From NCBI RefSeq assembly GCF_020715565.1, contig NZ_CP085839.1:1736001-1800000 (forward strand): a stretch of DNA of 64,000 nucleotides, in the 5' to 3' direction. Below the pieces are notes generated by a model. It had not been told where the DNA came from. It made no database searches and saw only the letters and a program-made list of their open reading frames with translations. This stretch comes from Nocardioides sp. Kera G14 (GTDB taxonomy: Bacteria > Actinomycetota > Actinomycetes > Propionibacteriales > Nocardioidaceae). A program made the position numbers and the translations under genes. Of this stretch, positions 13,534-26,722 are shown one piece after another (position 1 is the first letter of the stretch; each line of letters begins with the position of its first letter).

Positions 13534-13986
13534 CTACCGAGACTCAGCCGCAGAATCCGAACTCGCGAGGAAGGCGAGGGCCTGGCGATAGCCGTCGATG
13601 CCCTCGCCCTCGATGGTGAGCGCCGCGTGGGGCGCGACGACGGAGGTGTGGCGGAACTCCTCGGGGCGCTTGGAGGGCGCACTGAGGTGCACCTCCACCA
13701 GCGGCGCGGTCAGCTGGGCGCAGGCGTCGTAGAGGGCGTAGGAGTAGTGCGTCCAGGCGGCGGCGTTGAGGACGACGGGCGTGACGGAGTCGGCGGCGGC
13801 GTTGAGCCAGTCGATCAGCGCGCCCTCCCAGTTGGTCTGCCGCACGTCGACCTCGAGTCCGAGCTCGACGCCCCACTGGACGCAGAGGGCCGCGAGCTCG
13901 TCGTACGTCGTCGTCCCGTAGATCTCAGGCTGTCGACGCCCGAGGCGACCGAGGTTGGGGCCGTTCAACACCAGCACGTCGGTCAT
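13534..13986 (-). CDS. aroQ: 3-dehydroquinate dehydratase, type II
   Basis: Third shikimate-pathway step (dehydroquinate to dehydroshikimate), dodecameric type II class. 150 residues. [17 protein letters not shown] holds the lid arginine and catalytic tyrosine, WTHYSYAL the conserved His, VEVHLS the catalytic His and EEFR the substrate arginine. The usual Ser-Asn after VH is Ser-Ala here, and the following loop (PSKRP) differs from the common NVHAR type. Start ATG 13986 overlaps the aroB stop by four bases. The longer upstream frame is aroB in another frame. Confidence 0.93.
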   Translation of the reverse strand: MTDVLVLNGPNLGRLGRRQPEIYGTTTYDELAALCVQWGVELGLEVDVRQTNWEGALIDWLNAAADSVTPVVLNAAAWTHYSYALYDACAQLTAPLVEVHLSAPSKRPEEFRHTSVVAPHAALTIEGEGIDGYRQALAFLASSDSAAESR

Positions 13987-15086
13987 GCGGGGGCCTCGTT
14001 CCGGTCCACGGCCTTGAACGCCTCCCGCAGCAGGTCCTCGGACGGCCCGGCGAGGATCGACGGCTTCGCCAGCCCGTCGAGAACGAGGAAGCGCAACTGC
14101 GAGCCACGCGCCTTCTTGTCGACCCGCATGGCACCGATCAGGTCGTCGAAGGAGGCGCCGCCGAAGCCGGTCGGCAGCCCGGCCCTGGCGAAGACCGCGG
14201 CATGCCGTGCCGCGGTCTCGTCGTCGAGGCGACCGGCGAGGCGTGCCAGCTCGGCGACGTAGATGCAACCGATCGCCACGGCCTCACCGTGGCGGATCGC
14301 GTAGCCCGTGTGTTTCTCGATCGCGTGGGCCAGGGTGTGGCCGTAGTTGAGCGCCTCGCGGCCGGGGTGACCGTCGGTCCCGCCGGTCTCGCGCAGGTCG
14401 GCGACGACGACCTCGATCTTGACCCGGATGGCGCGCTCGATCAGCTCCTCGGTCACCGGTGAGTCCGGAGTCAGCGACTCCGCGTCCGTCGTCTCGATGA
14501 GCCGCAGGATCTCGGGGTCGGCGATGAAGCCGCACTTCACGACCTCACCGAGGCCTGCGACGAACTCGTCGCGCGGCAGCGTCTCGAGCGTGTCCAGGTC
14601 GACCAGCACGCCGGCAGGCTCGTGGAACGCGCCCACGAGGTTCTTGCCGGCGCCGGTGTTGATGCCGGTCTTGCCACCGACGGCGGCGTCGACCATGGCG
14701 AGCAGCGTCGTCGGGATGTGGACGACCCGCACGCCACGCAGCCAGGTCGCGGCCACGAAGCCACCCAGGTCGGTGGTCGCTCCCCCGCCGAACGTGACGA
14801 CGGCATCGGAGCGCGTGAAGCCGAGCTCACCGAGCGCCTCCCAGCACTGCACGGCGATGTCGTAGGTCTTCGCGGCCTCGCCCGACGGCAGCCCGAAGGC
14901 GTGCACGTCATAGTCCTTCGCGAGTGCCTCGGCGACACGGTCGGCCTGCTCACCCAGCTCACCGGCGTAGAGCAGGGCGACCCGCTCCACCTTCTCGCCG
15001 AGGATCCCGGCGAGGGAGCCCGCCAGGTCGCGGCCGATCAGGACGTCGTACGGCGACGCCCCACCGACGTGCAGGGTCTTCGTCAC
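13983..15086 (-). CDS. aroB: 3-dehydroquinate synthase
   Basis: Second shikimate-pathway step: NAD- and metal-dependent conversion of DAHP to 3-dehydroquinate. Motifs are the nucleotide-binding FGGGATTDLGGFVAATWLRG, the substrate loop HIPTTLLAMVDAAVGGKTGIN (split about residues 122-142) and the metal-ligand region NYGHTLAHAIEKH. 367 residues is the normal length. GTG start overlapping the aroK stop (GTGA); ATGA overlap with aroQ. Confidence 0.97.
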   Translation of the reverse strand: MTKTLHVGGASPYDVLIGRDLAGSLAGILGEKVERVALLYAGELGEQADRVAEALAKDYDVHAFGLPSGEAAKTYDIAVQCWEALGELGFTRSDAVVTFGGGATTDLGGFVAATWLRGVRVVHIPTTLLAMVDAAVGGKTGINTGAGKNLVGAFHEPAGVLVDLDTLETLPRDEFVAGLGEVVKCGFIADPEILRLIETTDAESLTPDSPVTEELIERAIRVKIEVVVADLRETGGTDGHPGREALNYGHTLAHAIEKHTGYAIRHGEAVAIGCIYVAELARLAGRLDDETAARHAAVFARAGLPTGFGGASFDDLIGAMRVDKKARGSQLRFLVLDGLAKPSILAGPSEDLLREAFKAVDRNEAPA

Positions 15087-15595
15087 GCGAGCTCCTCAAC
15101 AATCTCGTCGGCCACCTCGGCCGGCGTCTTCCCGTCAGTGTCCACGACCAGCGTGGCGGCCGCCTCGTAGATCGGCGCCCTGTCCTCGAGCAGCTTCCGG
15201 ATGCGGGCGCGCAGACCGCCGTCGCCACCGAGCAGCAGCGGCCTGCCGGCCCCGAGCCCGACACGCTTCACGGCGTCCGCGAGCCCGACCCGCAGGTAGA
15301 CCACAGGTAGTCCCTCGAGCACCGCACGCGTCTCGGGGGCGAGCACCGCTCCCCCGCCCAGCGCGAGCACACCGGTGTGCTCCCGCACCGCGGTCGCCAC
15401 CGCCTCCCGCTCCAGCGCGCGGAAAGCGGCCTCGCCGTCGTCGACGAAGATCTCGCTGACCGGCTTGCCGGCCGTCGAGACGATGTCGGCGTCGGTGTCC
15501 CGCACGGGCAGCCCCCAACGCTCCCCGAGCAGCGTGGCGACGGTCGTCTTGCCGGACCCCATGGGGCCGATCAGGACGACCTTGGGTCCGCTCAC
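15083..15595 (-). CDS. aroK: Shikimate kinase
   Basis: Phosphorylates shikimate at the 3-hydroxyl using ATP. The P-loop [16 protein letters not shown] is at residues 7-22, RDTDADI carries the shikimate-binding aspartate, and LALGGGAVL the substrate-site glycines. 170 residues, a typical single-domain kinase. GTG start overlapping the aroC stop (GTGA) and GTGA coupling to aroB, so aroC-aroK-aroB-aroQ is translated as a tightly linked series. Confidence 0.96.
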   Translation of the reverse strand: MSGPKVVLIGPMGSGKTTVATLLGERWGLPVRDTDADIVSTAGKPVSEIFVDDGEAAFRALEREAVATAVREHTGVLALGGGAVLAPETRAVLEGLPVVYLRVGLADAVKRVGLGAGRPLLLGGDGGLRARIRKLLEDRAPIYEAAATLVVDTDGKTPAEVADEIVEELA

Positions 15596-16770
15596 CTGTA
15601 GTTGAGCGTCTCGAGGTAGGACGCGTGGTTGCGCGCGACCTCGGCCACCGAGTCGCCCCCGAACTTCTCCAGCACGGCATCGGCGATCACGAGCGCCACC
15701 ATGGCCTCCGCCACGACGCCCGCGGCCGGGACGGCGCAGACGTCGGAACGCTGGTGGTGCGCCACCGCCTCCTGACCCGTGGCGGTGTCGATCGTGCGCA
15801 GCGCCCGGGGCACGGTCGCGATCGGTTTCATCGCGGCACGGACCCGGAGGACTTCACCGGTGGACATGCCACCCTCCGTGCCACCACTGCGGCCCGACGT
15901 ACGCCGGATGCCCTCCGGCGTGTTGACGATCTCGTCGTGGGCCTTCGACCCCGGAGTCGCCGCGAGCTCGAAGCCGTCACCGACCTCCACGCCCTTGATC
16001 GCCTGGATACCCATGAGCGCACCGGCCAGACGGGCGTCGAGGCGGCGGTCCCAGTGCACGTGCGAGCCCAGGCCCGGCGGCAGGCCGTAGACGACGACCT
16101 CGACGACGCCACCCAGGGTGTCGCCCTCCTTGTGCGCCTCGTCGATGCGCTCGACCATCAGCTTGGAGCCATCGGGGTCGAGCACGCGGACCGGATCGGC
16201 GTCGAGACGGGCGACGTCGTCGTACGTCGGCAGCTCGGTGCCCGGCGTGCGGACGCCGCCGATCTCGAGGACGTGGGAGACGATGCGAGCGCCGATGGCC
16301 TGCTCGAGGAAGTTGGAGGCGACCCGGCCGAGCGCGACCCGGGCGGCGGTCTCACGTGCCGAGGCGCGCTCGAGGATCGGGCGGGCGTCGTCGAAACCGT
16401 ACTTCTGCATGCCGACGAGATCGGCGTGGCCGGGACGCGGACGGGTGAGGGCGGCGTTGCGGGCCTGGCCCTCAAGAGCCTCGGCGGGCACCGGATCCGC
16501 CGACATCACGGTCTCCCACTTGGGCCACTCGCTGTTGCCGACGGTCAGCGCGACCGGGCCGCCCTGGCTCTCACCGTGGCGAACGCCGCCGGTGAACGTG
16601 ACGACGTCCTGCTCGAACTTCATCCGGGCACCACGGCCGTAGCCGAGGCGACGACGGGCAAGGGAGTCGGCGACATCCTGCGACGTGATCTTCACGTGGG
16701 CCGGGAGGCCCTCGAGGATGGCGACGAGGGACGGGCCGTGTGATTCACCCGCGGTCAGCCAGCGCAACAT
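15592..16770 (-). CDS. aroC: Chorismate synthase
   Basis: Last shikimate-pathway step: removes phosphate from EPSP to form chorismate, needing reduced FMN. The N-terminal [14 protein letters not shown] and internal [11 protein letters not shown] are family signatures; 392 residues is normal. The reading frame continues upstream through the prepilin peptidase gene, but the ATG at 16770 has GGGAGG nine bases before it; the ATG at 16779 has no spacing for a Shine-Dalgarno. It starts five bases after the preceding stop. Confidence 0.97.
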   Translation of the reverse strand: MLRWLTAGESHGPSLVAILEGLPAHVKITSQDVADSLARRRLGYGRGARMKFEQDVVTFTGGVRHGESQGGPVALTVGNSEWPKWETVMSADPVPAEALEGQARNAALTRPRPGHADLVGMQKYGFDDARPILERASARETAARVALGRVASNFLEQAIGARIVSHVLEIGGVRTPGTELPTYDDVARLDADPVRVLDPDGSKLMVERIDEAHKEGDTLGGVVEVVVYGLPPGLGSHVHWDRRLDARLAGALMGIQAIKGVEVGDGFELAATPGSKAHDEIVNTPEGIRRTSGRSGGTEGGMSTGEVLRVRAAMKPIATVPRALRTIDTATGQEAVAHHQRSDVCAVPAAGVVAEAMVALVIADAVLEKFGGDSVAEVARNHASYLETLNYR

Positions 16771-16775
16771 GGGCC

Positions 16776-17504
16776 TCATCCTCCCATGAGCGCCCGGGCG
16801 GCGAGGACGGCCGCCCACGCTCCGACCAGCATGGACGGGCCGTAGGGAATGTGGGCGCGCAGGGCGCTCGTCGTCCCGCCCTGGTTGATGGTCCGGCCCA
16901 GGAGCCGCATCGGGAGGAGGGCCAGCATGCTGAGCACGGCGGCGAGGAAGACCGAGACGACCGTCGCGGTGAGCCCCCACGGGCCGAGCGCGAGGCCGAT
17001 CACGCCGGCCAGCTTGACGTCGCCGAAGGCCATCGCGCGCGGGCTGATGAACCAGATGACGCCGTACCAGGCGAGGAGGCCGACGCCGCCGAGGAGCGCG
17101 TGCAGCAGGAGCTCCGGCGCTGTGAGCCCGATCGCGGCCGCCACGTCGGCGACCACTACCACGATCGCTGCCGGGAGGATCAGCCGGTCGGGCAGGAACC
17201 AGGTCACGAAGTCGATCACCGCCAGTGCGATCGCGAACGGGAACGCCACCAGGAGGATCGCAACACCCCAGACGAGCCCGAACACCAGCCCGAGTACGCC
17301 GCCGGCGACCGCTCCAGCAACCGCGGTGCCGATCCGGAGCCCCGGCCGCGCACCGAGCTCGGCGAACGCCACGGGGTCCGGGAAGTCCTCGGGGTTCTCC
17401 GTCGCGTCGGGCTCGATGTCGGGTGTCGCCGCGATCAGCCGCGGAGCGATCAGCCCGGCGATCGCTCCGAGGACGAGGCAGATCAGCGCAGGCACGACAT
17501 GCAT
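16776..17504 (-). CDS. Prepilin peptidase, A24 family (catalytic domain only)
   Basis: Membrane aspartyl protease that cleaves type IV prepilin or pilin-like (Flp/Tad) leader peptides. 242 residues with about seven hydrophobic helices. The two catalytic aspartates are Asp98 ([14 protein letters not shown]) and Asp162 in the FGDVKL motif. The cytoplasmic cysteine-rich methyltransferase domain of PilD-type enzymes is absent, as in the short actinobacterial form. It lies between aroE and aroC, a placement also found in Mycobacterium tuberculosis; no pilus genes are in the window. Confidence 0.88.
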   Translation of the reverse strand: MHVVPALICLVLGAIAGLIAPRLIAATPDIEPDATENPEDFPDPVAFAELGARPGLRIGTAVAGAVAGGVLGLVFGLVWGVAILLVAFPFAIALAVIDFVTWFLPDRLILPAAIVVVVADVAAAIGLTAPELLLHALLGGVGLLAWYGVIWFISPRAMAFGDVKLAGVIGLALGPWGLTATVVSVFLAAVLSMLALLPMRLLGRTINQGGTTSALRAHIPYGPSMLVGAWAAVLAARALMGG

Positions 17505-17513
17505 GGCCGCACC

Positions 17514-18326
17514 CTAGCGACGCGAGCGACGGGCGAGCGCGTCCTCGCCGGCGCCACGCATGGCGTCGAGTGGCGCCGCCTGCCCGGTGAAGAGCTCGAA
17601 CTGCAGCGCGGCCTGGTGGACGAGCAGGTCGAGGCCGGAGACGACCACGCCGGCCGCCGCAGCGACGAGGGGCGTGGGCCACTCGTTGTAGGTCACCTCG
17701 AAGAGCACCGGCGCGTCCGACCACTCCTCGACGAGCGCCGGCAGCTGGGCGGCGACGGGGATCGTGGCGACGACGATGTCGGGTTCGCTGCGGTGGTCGA
17801 GGAGGTCGACGGCACGGACCTCCGGCGCGGACGGATGGGCGGCGATCGCCGTCACCGTCTCGGCCGCGCGTGCCGCCTCGCGGACGGCGACCTCGATGGC
17901 GGTCACGCCGAGCTCGGCCAGCGCCAGTCCGACGGAGGCGGCCGTCGCTCCGCCGCCGAGGATCACCGCGTGGTGCAGCGCCCCGTCGAAGCGCTCGCCG
18001 ATCGCGGCGACGGCGCCGGGCAGGTCCGTGTTGTCGGCAGCCCAGCCCTCGCCCCGCCGGACGAGCGTGTTCGCTCCCCCGGCCAACGAGGCCCGGTCGG
18101 TGACGGTCGCAGCGCGGGCGAGCGCCTCCCGCTTGTGCGGTGCGGTGACCGACAGCCCGACGACGTCGCCGGCGAGCGACGACAGGAACTCACCGACCGC
18201 CCCGGCATCCACGCGGATGGCCGAGTAGCTCCAGTCGGAGAGTCCGACGGCGTCGTACGCCGCCTGATGGATCACCGGGGAGAGCGAGTGCTCGACGGGG
18301 TCACCGATCACCGCACAACGTGGCAT
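17514..18326 (-). CDS. aroE: Shikimate dehydrogenase
   Basis: NADPH-dependent reduction of 3-dehydroshikimate to shikimate. The substrate loop [13 protein letters not shown] is near residues 12-24, catalytic lysine in [10 protein letters not shown], the aspartate in [11 protein letters not shown], and the NADP-binding [11 protein letters not shown]. 270 residues. Its ATG comes one base after the mltG stop. Confidence 0.95.
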   Translation of the reverse strand: MPRCAVIGDPVEHSLSPVIHQAAYDAVGLSDWSYSAIRVDAGAVGEFLSSLAGDVVGLSVTAPHKREALARAATVTDRASLAGGANTLVRRGEGWAADNTDLPGAVAAIGERFDGALHHAVILGGGATAASVGLALAELGVTAIEVAVREAARAAETVTAIAAHPSAPEVRAVDLLDHRSEPDIVVATIPVAAQLPALVEEWSDAPVLFEVTYNEWPTPLVAAAAGVVVSGLDLLVHQAALQFELFTGQAAPLDAMRGAGEDALARRSRR

Positions 18327-18327
18327 C

Positions 18328-19557
18328 TCAGCAGGCGTCCGAGGTCGTGCAGTACTCGCGGAACTTCGCCACGGCCGCGTTGTGGTCGGCGAGGTTGTCG
18401 GAGAAGACCGTCTCGCCCGTCTTGAGGTTGATGACGACCCAGTACAGCCAGTCCCCCTCCGCCGGGTTGAGCGCCGCCTTCAACGTCGCCTCGCCGGGCG
18501 CCCCGATGGGACCGGGCGGGAGGCCCTGGTGGGTGTAGGTGTTGTACGGCGAGTCGATCGCGCGCTGTTCCGCGGTCGTCCACACTTCGCCGCTGAGGCC
18601 GTTGGCGTAGGCGACCGTCGCGTCCGACTGCAGCGGCATGTCCTGGTCGAGGCGGTTGTAGATGGCGCGCGCGACCTTCGGGTAGTCCTCGTCGCGGTTC
18701 GCCTCGTACTCGAGGATGCTGGCGACGGTGACGATCTGGTCGACGGTGAAGCCGAGCTTCTTCGCTCCCCCATCGATGTCGAGCTCCTTGAACTCCGAGA
18801 CCCCCTTGGCGACCATCGCGGACAGCATGTCGACTGCCGTGTCCTTGGGCCCGAAGGCGTAGGTCGCCGGGAAGAGGTAGCCCTCGGCGTTGCCGTCGGC
18901 GGAGTCGGGCAGTCCGATCGCCGACGGATCCTTGAGCGCGGCGGTGAAGTCGGCCTTCTTCACGCCGGTCTTCTTGACCAGCGTGGCGACGATGTCGTCG
19001 AGCCGCAGGCCCTCGCGGATCGTCACGGTGGTGGTGACGATGTTCTTCGGGTCGACGAGCACCTCGAGGGCGTCGGCGGCCGGCATCTGCTTCTGCAGCG
19101 TGTAGTAGCCGACCTGGATGCCCGACGAGTCCGGGTTGGCCTGGGCGGCGCTGATGAAGGAGTCGACGGACTTGATCACGCCGGCGGCCTTGAGGTTGCG
19201 GCCGATCGCGGCGACGGTGTCGCCCTTGTTGACCTGGAAGGTCACGTCGGCGCCGGTCGAGCCGGCCGAGTAGTCACTGCTGCCGCCGAGGCCGTCGAGC
19301 TTGTCGGAGATCTTCCCCCACGCGAACCAGGCGCCGCCGGCGACGATCACCAGCGCCACGAGGACGGCCAGGCAGCCGGGCAGGCGGGACGAGGTCCGCT
19401 CCGCACGCCGACGACCGGCCGTGCTGACGTACTCCTGCTTCTCCGCCTCGGGCTCGGGCTCCGGGTCTGGCCTGACCGCGGGCCGCTCGGCGGTGTCGTC
19501 GAGTCCGGGTACGAAGGGCTGATCGGCGCCGGGGATCTCCTCTGGCGACTCAGTCAT
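18328..19557 (-). CDS. mltG: Endolytic murein transglycosylase MltG
   Basis: Inner-membrane lytic transglycosylase that cuts nascent glycan strands and sets their length. A proline/glutamate-rich cytoplasmic tail (1-60) precedes a transmembrane helix (61-80) and the extracytoplasmic LysM-like and YceG domains. The catalytic glutamate is in VASILEYEA (Glu283). GYLFPATYAF and the C-terminal YWVVI region are also family marks. 409 residues. Overlaps ruvX (ATGA) and is followed by aroE. Confidence 0.94.
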   Translation of the reverse strand: MTESPEEIPGADQPFVPGLDDTAERPAVRPDPEPEPEAEKQEYVSTAGRRRAERTSSRLPGCLAVLVALVIVAGGAWFAWGKISDKLDGLGGSSDYSAGSTGADVTFQVNKGDTVAAIGRNLKAAGVIKSVDSFISAAQANPDSSGIQVGYYTLQKQMPAADALEVLVDPKNIVTTTVTIREGLRLDDIVATLVKKTGVKKADFTAALKDPSAIGLPDSADGNAEGYLFPATYAFGPKDTAVDMLSAMVAKGVSEFKELDIDGGAKKLGFTVDQIVTVASILEYEANRDEDYPKVARAIYNRLDQDMPLQSDATVAYANGLSGEVWTTAEQRAIDSPYNTYTHQGLPPGPIGAPGEATLKAALNPAEGDWLYWVVINLKTGETVFSDNLADHNAAVAKFREYCTTSDAC

Positions 19558-20030
19558 GGGTTTCCTTCCGTCTGCACGAGCTCGCCGGGGGGTGTCCCCG
19601 AACCGCGCTCGGTGTCCAGTGCATGCTGCAGGATGAGTACGGCGGCAGCCTGATCGACCACCGAGCGACGATCCTGCCCCTTACGGCCCTGCTCGCGCAG
19701 CATCGACTCGGCCGAGACGGTGGTGAGCCGCTCGTCGACGAGCCGGACGGGGACGGGCGCGACCCGCCGGCCGAGCTGGGCGGCGAACTCACGGACCTTG
19801 GCCGTCGCCGGGTTCTCGCCGCCCTTGAGTGAGCGCGGCAGGCCGACGACGACCTCCAGGAGCGTCGACTCCTCCTCGATCTCGCGAAGGATCTGCTTGA
19901 TCCGCTGGAGATCGCCTCGCCCGCGCTTCACGGTCTCGACCGGGGTGGCGAGGAAGCCCGTCGGGTCGCTGCGTGCGACGCCGATCCTGGCGTCACCCGG
20001 GTCGAGACCCAGTCGAACCCCGTGCCGCAC
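19554..20030 (-). CDS. ruvX: RuvX/YqgF, putative pre-16S rRNA nuclease
   Basis: RNase H-fold nuclease of the YqgF family, implicated in 16S rRNA 5'-end maturation. 158 residues with LGLDPGDARIGVA (first catalytic Asp), VVGLPRSLKG and VRLVDERLTTVSAE (acidic residue) and a final VDQAAAVLILQ. GTG start at 20030. Nine bases after alaS and overlapping mltG, matching the conserved alaS-ruvX-mltG order. Confidence 0.93.
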   Translation of the reverse strand: MRHGVRLGLDPGDARIGVARSDPTGFLATPVETVKRGRGDLQRIKQILREIEEESTLLEVVVGLPRSLKGGENPATAKVREFAAQLGRRVAPVPVRLVDERLTTVSAESMLREQGRKGQDRRSVVDQAAAVLILQHALDTERGSGTPPGELVQTEGNP

Positions 20031-20039
20031 GCGAGCCCC

Positions 20040-22762
<2,723 letters not shown>

Positions 22763-22766
<4 letters not shown>

Positions 22767-23131
22767 GTTTCGATTTCCAGTTCTTCGATGTGGTGCTGGG
22801 GGTTCGTGGGGTTCTGTGGAGCGGGAAGCGCCTTCGCGCTGAAGCGCTCGCGGAGCTCGAGCTCCTTGTCGACCTGCGCCTGCGCCATCTGCTGACGGAC
22901 GACCAGCGCTCCCGCACGGAGTGCCTCACGGCGGACACCGCCCGCCTGCGCGCGATGGGCCCGGAGCGCGGCCTTCACGACGGCCTTGCGCTCGCGCCGC
23001 CGGCGGCGCCATTCGACCCAGGCGGCCGACTCGGCCGCCAGACGGGTCTCGTGGTCGAGCACGGAGCGCAGGCCATGCCAGCGTGACGCCGCCTTGATGA
23101 CGGCCTCGCGGAGACGGTCACCGGGGCTCAT
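22763..23131 (-). CDS. Hypothetical basic helical protein upstream of alaS
   Basis: 122 residues, not recognised. It is predicted almost entirely helical, rich in Arg, Ala and Glu, with a polybasic run RRRRRERKAVVK around residues 50-61 and a proline/asparagine tail ending in IEELEIET. No signal peptide or membrane segment. A longer frame exists, but the ATG at 23131 is preceded by TAGGCT eight bases upstream, suggesting a near-leaderless transcript, and the extension is low-complexity. GTGA overlap with alaS indicates co-expression. Confidence 0.7.
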
Positions 23132-23139
23132 GGGTCGCC

Positions 23140-23145
23140 AGCCTA
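23140..23145 (-). promoter_or_regulatory. Predicted -10 box for the hypothetical gene-alaS operon
   Basis: TAGGCT on the minus strand, eight bases before the ATG at 23131. It lies between the rarA stop and this start, so the alaS operon probably has its own promoter. Confidence 0.45.
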
Positions 23146-23153
23146 CCGGGCAG

Positions 23154-24503
23154 CTACCTCGGGCTGATGCCCCGGATGATGTTGCGGACCCGTTCCCACC
23201 GCTCCTTGATCTGCGCCTCCGCGCCGATCTCCTTGGGCTCGTAGTAGGTCGTGTCGACGAGCTCGTCGGGCAGGTACTGCTGCTCCGCGATGCCGAAGGG
23301 ATGGTCGTGGGCGTAGCGGTAGTTGACACCGTGCCCGAGCTTCTTCGCGCCGGCGTAGTGCGCGTCGCGCAGGTGCGACGGCACCTGCCCGATCCTTCCC
23401 GCCCGTACGTCGCCCAGCGCCGCTCCGATGGCGGTCGTGACCGCGTTCGACTTCGGGGCGACCGCCAGCGCGATCGTCGCGTGGGCGAGGGTGAGCTGGG
23501 CCTCGGGCAGGCCGATCAGCTGCACGGTCTGGGCGGCGGCGACCGCCGTGGTCAGTGCGGTCGGGTCGGCCAGGCCGATGTCCTCACTCGCCGAGATCAT
23601 CAGCCGCCGGGCGATGAACCGCGGGTCCTCCCCGGCCTCGAGCATCCGGGCGAGGTAGTGGAGCGCGGCGTCGGCGTCGGAGCCCCGGATCGACTTGATG
23701 AAGGCGCTGATCACGTCGTAGTGCTGGTCGCCGTCACGGTCGTAGCGGACCGCCGCGACGTCGGCGGCGGTCTCGGCGGTCTTCAGGTCGATCGTGGTCT
23801 TCGCGCCCGCTGCGCCTGCTGCCGCCTCGAGGTAGGTCAGCGAACGGCGCGCGTCTCCCCCGGCCAGCCGGACGAGGTGGTCGAGGGCATCGTCGTCGAT
23901 CTCGTAGGCACCGCCCAGCCCACGCTCGTCCTTCAGGGCCCGGAGGAGGACGTCGCGGATGTCGTCGTCGGTCAGGCTCTGCAGGCGCAGGAGCAGACTC
24001 CGACTGAGCAGCGGGCTGACCACGGAGAAGGAGGGGTTCTCCGTCGTGGCGGCGATCAGCGTGACCCAGCGGTTCTCCACGCCCGGCAGCAGTGCGTCCT
24101 GCTGGGCCTTGGAGAAGCGATGCACCTCATCGACGAAGAGGACGGTCTCCTTGCCGGTCGCGACCAGCTGGGCGCGGGCGGCGTCGATCGCCGCTCGCAC
24201 CTCCTTGACCCCGGCACTCACCGCGGAGACCTCGACGAAGCTCCGGTTGGTCTGCCCGGACACGATCGACGCGATCGTCGTCTTGCCGGTCCCCGGCGGA
24301 CCCCAGAGCAGCAGCGAGAGCGACTTCTCCGCCTCGATCACCTGCTGCAACGGCGAGCCCGCCGCCCGCAGCTGCGGCTGCCCGACGAGCTCGTCGAGTG
24401 TCCGCGGCCGCATCCGCACCGCCAGCGGTGCGTGGGCATGATCGGCTGAGCTGAGGGAGCCGCCTGTCGACGTACTCCCCATCTCGAACAGGCCGTCGCT
24501 CAC
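23154..24503 (-). CDS. rarA: Replication-associated recombination protein A (AAA ATPase)
   Basis: MgsA/RarA/WRNIP1-type ATPase acting at stalled replication forks. Walker [14 protein letters not shown] around residue 68, Walker [10 protein letters not shown], sensor 1 AATTENPSF, then the family C-terminal tetramerisation region ([29 protein letters not shown]). 449 residues from GTG 24503; another GTG directly upstream (24506) is possible, but a TAGGCT box six bases before 24503 favours it as a leaderless start. The N-terminal 28 residues are a variable extension. Confidence 0.93.
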   Translation of the reverse strand: MSDGLFEMGSTSTGGSLSSADHAHAPLAVRMRPRTLDELVGQPQLRAAGSPLQQVIEAEKSLSLLLWGPPGTGKTTIASIVSGQTNRSFVEVSAVSAGVKEVRAAIDAARAQLVATGKETVLFVDEVHRFSKAQQDALLPGVENRWVTLIAATTENPSFSVVSPLLSRSLLLRLQSLTDDDIRDVLLRALKDERGLGGAYEIDDDALDHLVRLAGGDARRSLTYLEAAAGAAGAKTTIDLKTAETAADVAAVRYDRDGDQHYDVISAFIKSIRGSDADAALHYLARMLEAGEDPRFIARRLMISASEDIGLADPTALTTAVAAAQTVQLIGLPEAQLTLAHATIALAVAPKSNAVTTAIGAALGDVRAGRIGQVPSHLRDAHYAGAKKLGHGVNYRYAHDHPFGIAEQQYLPDELVDTTYYEPKEIGAEAQIKERWERVRNIIRGISPR

Positions 24504-24509
24504 CACACC

Positions 24510-24515
24510 AGCCTA
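24510..24515 (-). promoter_or_regulatory. Predicted -10 box of rarA
   Basis: TAGGCT on the minus strand, six bases before the GTG at 24503. It sits in the 22-base gap after the oligopeptide transporter operon, so rarA is likely transcribed separately. Confidence 0.5.
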
Positions 24516-24525
24516 GTCAGGGCAC

Positions 24526-25683
24526 TCAGGCGCGACCCATCTGGTTGTTCTCGAGGTCGAACCACGTGTCGGCGAAGCCGGGCGTGGTCGGGATCGTGAT
24601 GGCCGGGCCCTGACCGGGGTCGGCGTCGCCGAAGTCGTTGACGCCGAGGATCCGGTTGGTGATCGGCTTCGTCGGGTGCTGACCGAGCTCGCCCGGGAAG
24701 TGACACGCGACCTTGTGCTCCTTGCCGATCTGCAGCAGGGGCGGCTCGACCTTCGCGCAGATCTCCTGTGCGAGCGGGCAGCGGGTGCGGAAGCGGCAGC
24801 CCGACGGCGGGTTGATCGGGGACGGTACGTCGCCGGTGAGGCGGATCCGCTCGCGGCGGCCTCCGACCTCGGCCTGCTTGATGTCCGGCGCAGCCGAGAG
24901 CAGGGCCTGCGTGTAGGGGTGGTGCGGGCGGTTGTAGATGGTGTCCCGGTCACCGATCTCGACGATCTTGCCGAGGTACATGACCGCGATCTGCGGGGAG
25001 AAGTGCCGGACGATCGCGAGGTCGTGCGCGATGAAGAGGAAGGCGATCCCGAACTCCTTCTGCAGGTCCTGCAGGAGGTTGATCACCTGGGCCTGGATGG
25101 AGACGTCGAGCGCCGAGACCGGCTCGTCGGCCACGAGGAGCTTCGGCTGCAGCGTCAGGGCGCGGGCGATGCCGATGCGCTGGCGCTGGCCGCCGGAGAA
25201 CTCGTGTGGGTAGCGGTTGTAGTGCTCGGGGTTGAGGCCGACGATCTCGAGGAGCTCTTGGACCCGCGGCAGGATCTTCTCCTTCGGCAGCAGGTTGTGG
25301 ATCTCCAGCGGTGCTCCGATGATCGAGCCGACCGTGTGCCTCGGGTTCAGCGACGTGTACGGGTCCTGGAAGATCATCTGGATGTCGCGGCGGAGCGGGA
25401 GCAGCTCCTTCTCCCCCGTCTTCGCGATGTCCTTGCCCTCGAAGCGGATCGAGCCGGCGGTGGGCTTGTAGAGCCGCGTGATGAGGCGTCCGGTCGTCGA
25501 CTTGCCGCAGCCCGATTCACCGACGAGCCCCAGCGAGGAGCCGGCCTCCAGCGCGAAGGAGATGCCGTCGACGGCCTGGACGGCGCCGACGGTGCGACGG
25601 AGGATCCCGGAGCTCTTCACCGGGAAGTGCATCGTGAGGTCCTCGACCTCGAGGATCGGGGCCGCGTTGGTGGCGGTGCTCAC
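24526..25683 (-). CDS. Oligopeptide ABC transporter ATP-binding protein (OppF/DppF type)
   Basis: Second ATPase of the peptide importer. Walker [18 protein letters not shown]-loop [17 protein letters not shown], signature [15 protein letters not shown], Walker [14 protein letters not shown]-loop IAHDLAIV. The C-terminal oligopeptide-transporter domain has the cysteine motif [14 protein letters not shown], which in relatives binds an iron-sulfur cluster. A further tail of about 50 residues (from KPITNRILG) goes beyond most homologues. Start is GTG at 25683, overlapping the oppD stop (GTGA). 385 residues. Confidence 0.92.
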   Translation of the reverse strand: MSTATNAAPILEVEDLTMHFPVKSSGILRRTVGAVQAVDGISFALEAGSSLGLVGESGCGKSTTGRLITRLYKPTAGSIRFEGKDIAKTGEKELLPLRRDIQMIFQDPYTSLNPRHTVGSIIGAPLEIHNLLPKEKILPRVQELLEIVGLNPEHYNRYPHEFSGGQRQRIGIARALTLQPKLLVADEPVSALDVSIQAQVINLLQDLQKEFGIAFLFIAHDLAIVRHFSPQIAVMYLGKIVEIGDRDTIYNRPHHPYTQALLSAAPDIKQAEVGGRRERIRLTGDVPSPINPPSGCRFRTRCPLAQEICAKVEPPLLQIGKEHKVACHFPGELGQHPTKPITNRILGVNDFGDADPGQGPAITIPTTPGFADTWFDLENNQMGRA

Positions 25684-26702
25684 GAGAGGAACCCCTTCTG
25701 GGCGAAGACAGCGGCCGGGTCGATGAGATGACACCTCTTCAGGTGCGGGTCACCGGCCGAGATCGGCACGAGGTCGGGCTGCGTGGTGTAGCAGAGGTCG
25801 TCGGGAACGTACTCCTTGAACGGGCAGCGCGGGTGGAAGGCACAACCCGACGGAGGGTTGAGCAGGCTCGGCGGGTTGCCGGGGATCGGGATGAGGGGCT
25901 GGTCCGGGTCATCGCTCACGTCCGGGACGCTGTTCAGCAGGCCGAGCGTGTAGGGCATCTCCGGGTGGGTGAGCAGGTCCTTCGTCGTGCCGTACTCGAC
26001 CGCCTTGCCGGCGTACATCACGAGGACGTCGTCGGCCATCTCCGCCACGACGCCGAGGTCGTGGGTGATGATCAGGATCGCCGAGTTGAACTCGCGCTGG
26101 AGGTCCTGGAGCAGGTCGAGGATCTGCGCCTGGACGGTGACGTCGAGGGCCGTGGTCGGCTCGTCGGCGATGAGCAGGCCGGGGTTGTTGATCAGGCCCA
26201 TGGCGATCATCGCGCGCTGGCGCATGCCGCCGGAGAACTGGTGCGGGTAGTCGTCCACGCGGCGGTCGGGCTGCGGGATTCCGACGCGCTCGAGCATCTC
26301 GATGGCACGGGTGCGGGCGACCTTCTTGGTGACGTCGTTGTGCACGCGGTAGGCCTCGATCAGCTGGTTGCCGACCGTGTAATACGGGTGCATCGCCGAG
26401 AGCGGGTCCTGGAAGATCATCGCGACGTCGTGTCCGCGTCGGCGGCGCATCTCCTCGTCGGAGAGCTTCAGCAGGTCGACGCCGTCGAGGAGGATCTCGC
26501 CGCTGATCTGCGCGCGCGTGCCACGGTGCAGCCCGAGGATCGTCGAGGTCGACACGGACTTGCCGGAGCCGGACTCGCCGACGATGCCGAGCGTCTTGCC
26601 CCTCTCGACGGAGAAGGAGAGGCCGTCGGTGGCCTTCACCAGGCCGTCCTGGGTCGGGAAGTGGACCTTGAGGTCGCGGACCTCGAGCAGTGGTGTGGTC
26701 AT
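25680..26702 (-). CDS. Oligopeptide ABC transporter ATP-binding protein (OppD/DppD type)
   Basis: First ATPase of the importer, 340 residues. Walker [19 protein letters not shown]-loop [17 protein letters not shown], signature [15 protein letters not shown], Walker [14 protein letters not shown]-loop [13 protein letters not shown]. The C-terminal extension has the paired-cysteine segment CAFHPRCPF. Start taken as ATG 26702, before [13 protein letters not shown]; the upstream frame is low-complexity. Followed by the OppF-type gene with a GTGA overlap. Confidence 0.93.
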   Translation of the reverse strand: MTTPLLEVRDLKVHFPTQDGLVKATDGLSFSVERGKTLGIVGESGSGKSVSTSTILGLHRGTRAQISGEILLDGVDLLKLSDEEMRRRRGHDVAMIFQDPLSAMHPYYTVGNQLIEAYRVHNDVTKKVARTRAIEMLERVGIPQPDRRVDDYPHQFSGGMRQRAMIAMGLINNPGLLIADEPTTALDVTVQAQILDLLQDLQREFNSAILIITHDLGVVAEMADDVLVMYAGKAVEYGTTKDLLTHPEMPYTLGLLNSVPDVSDDPDQPLIPIPGNPPSLLNPPSGCAFHPRCPFKEYVPDDLCYTTQPDLVPISAGDPHLKRCHLIDPAAVFAQKGFLS

Positions 26703-26722
26703 GAGTGTGATTCCCGTCTGTC

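Noticed and set aside
16771..17724. N-terminal extension of aroC by over 300 residues
   Set aside because: The extension is arginine-rich translation of the prepilin peptidase and aroE region in another frame. The ATG at 16770 has a Shine-Dalgarno sequence and gives the normal protein length.
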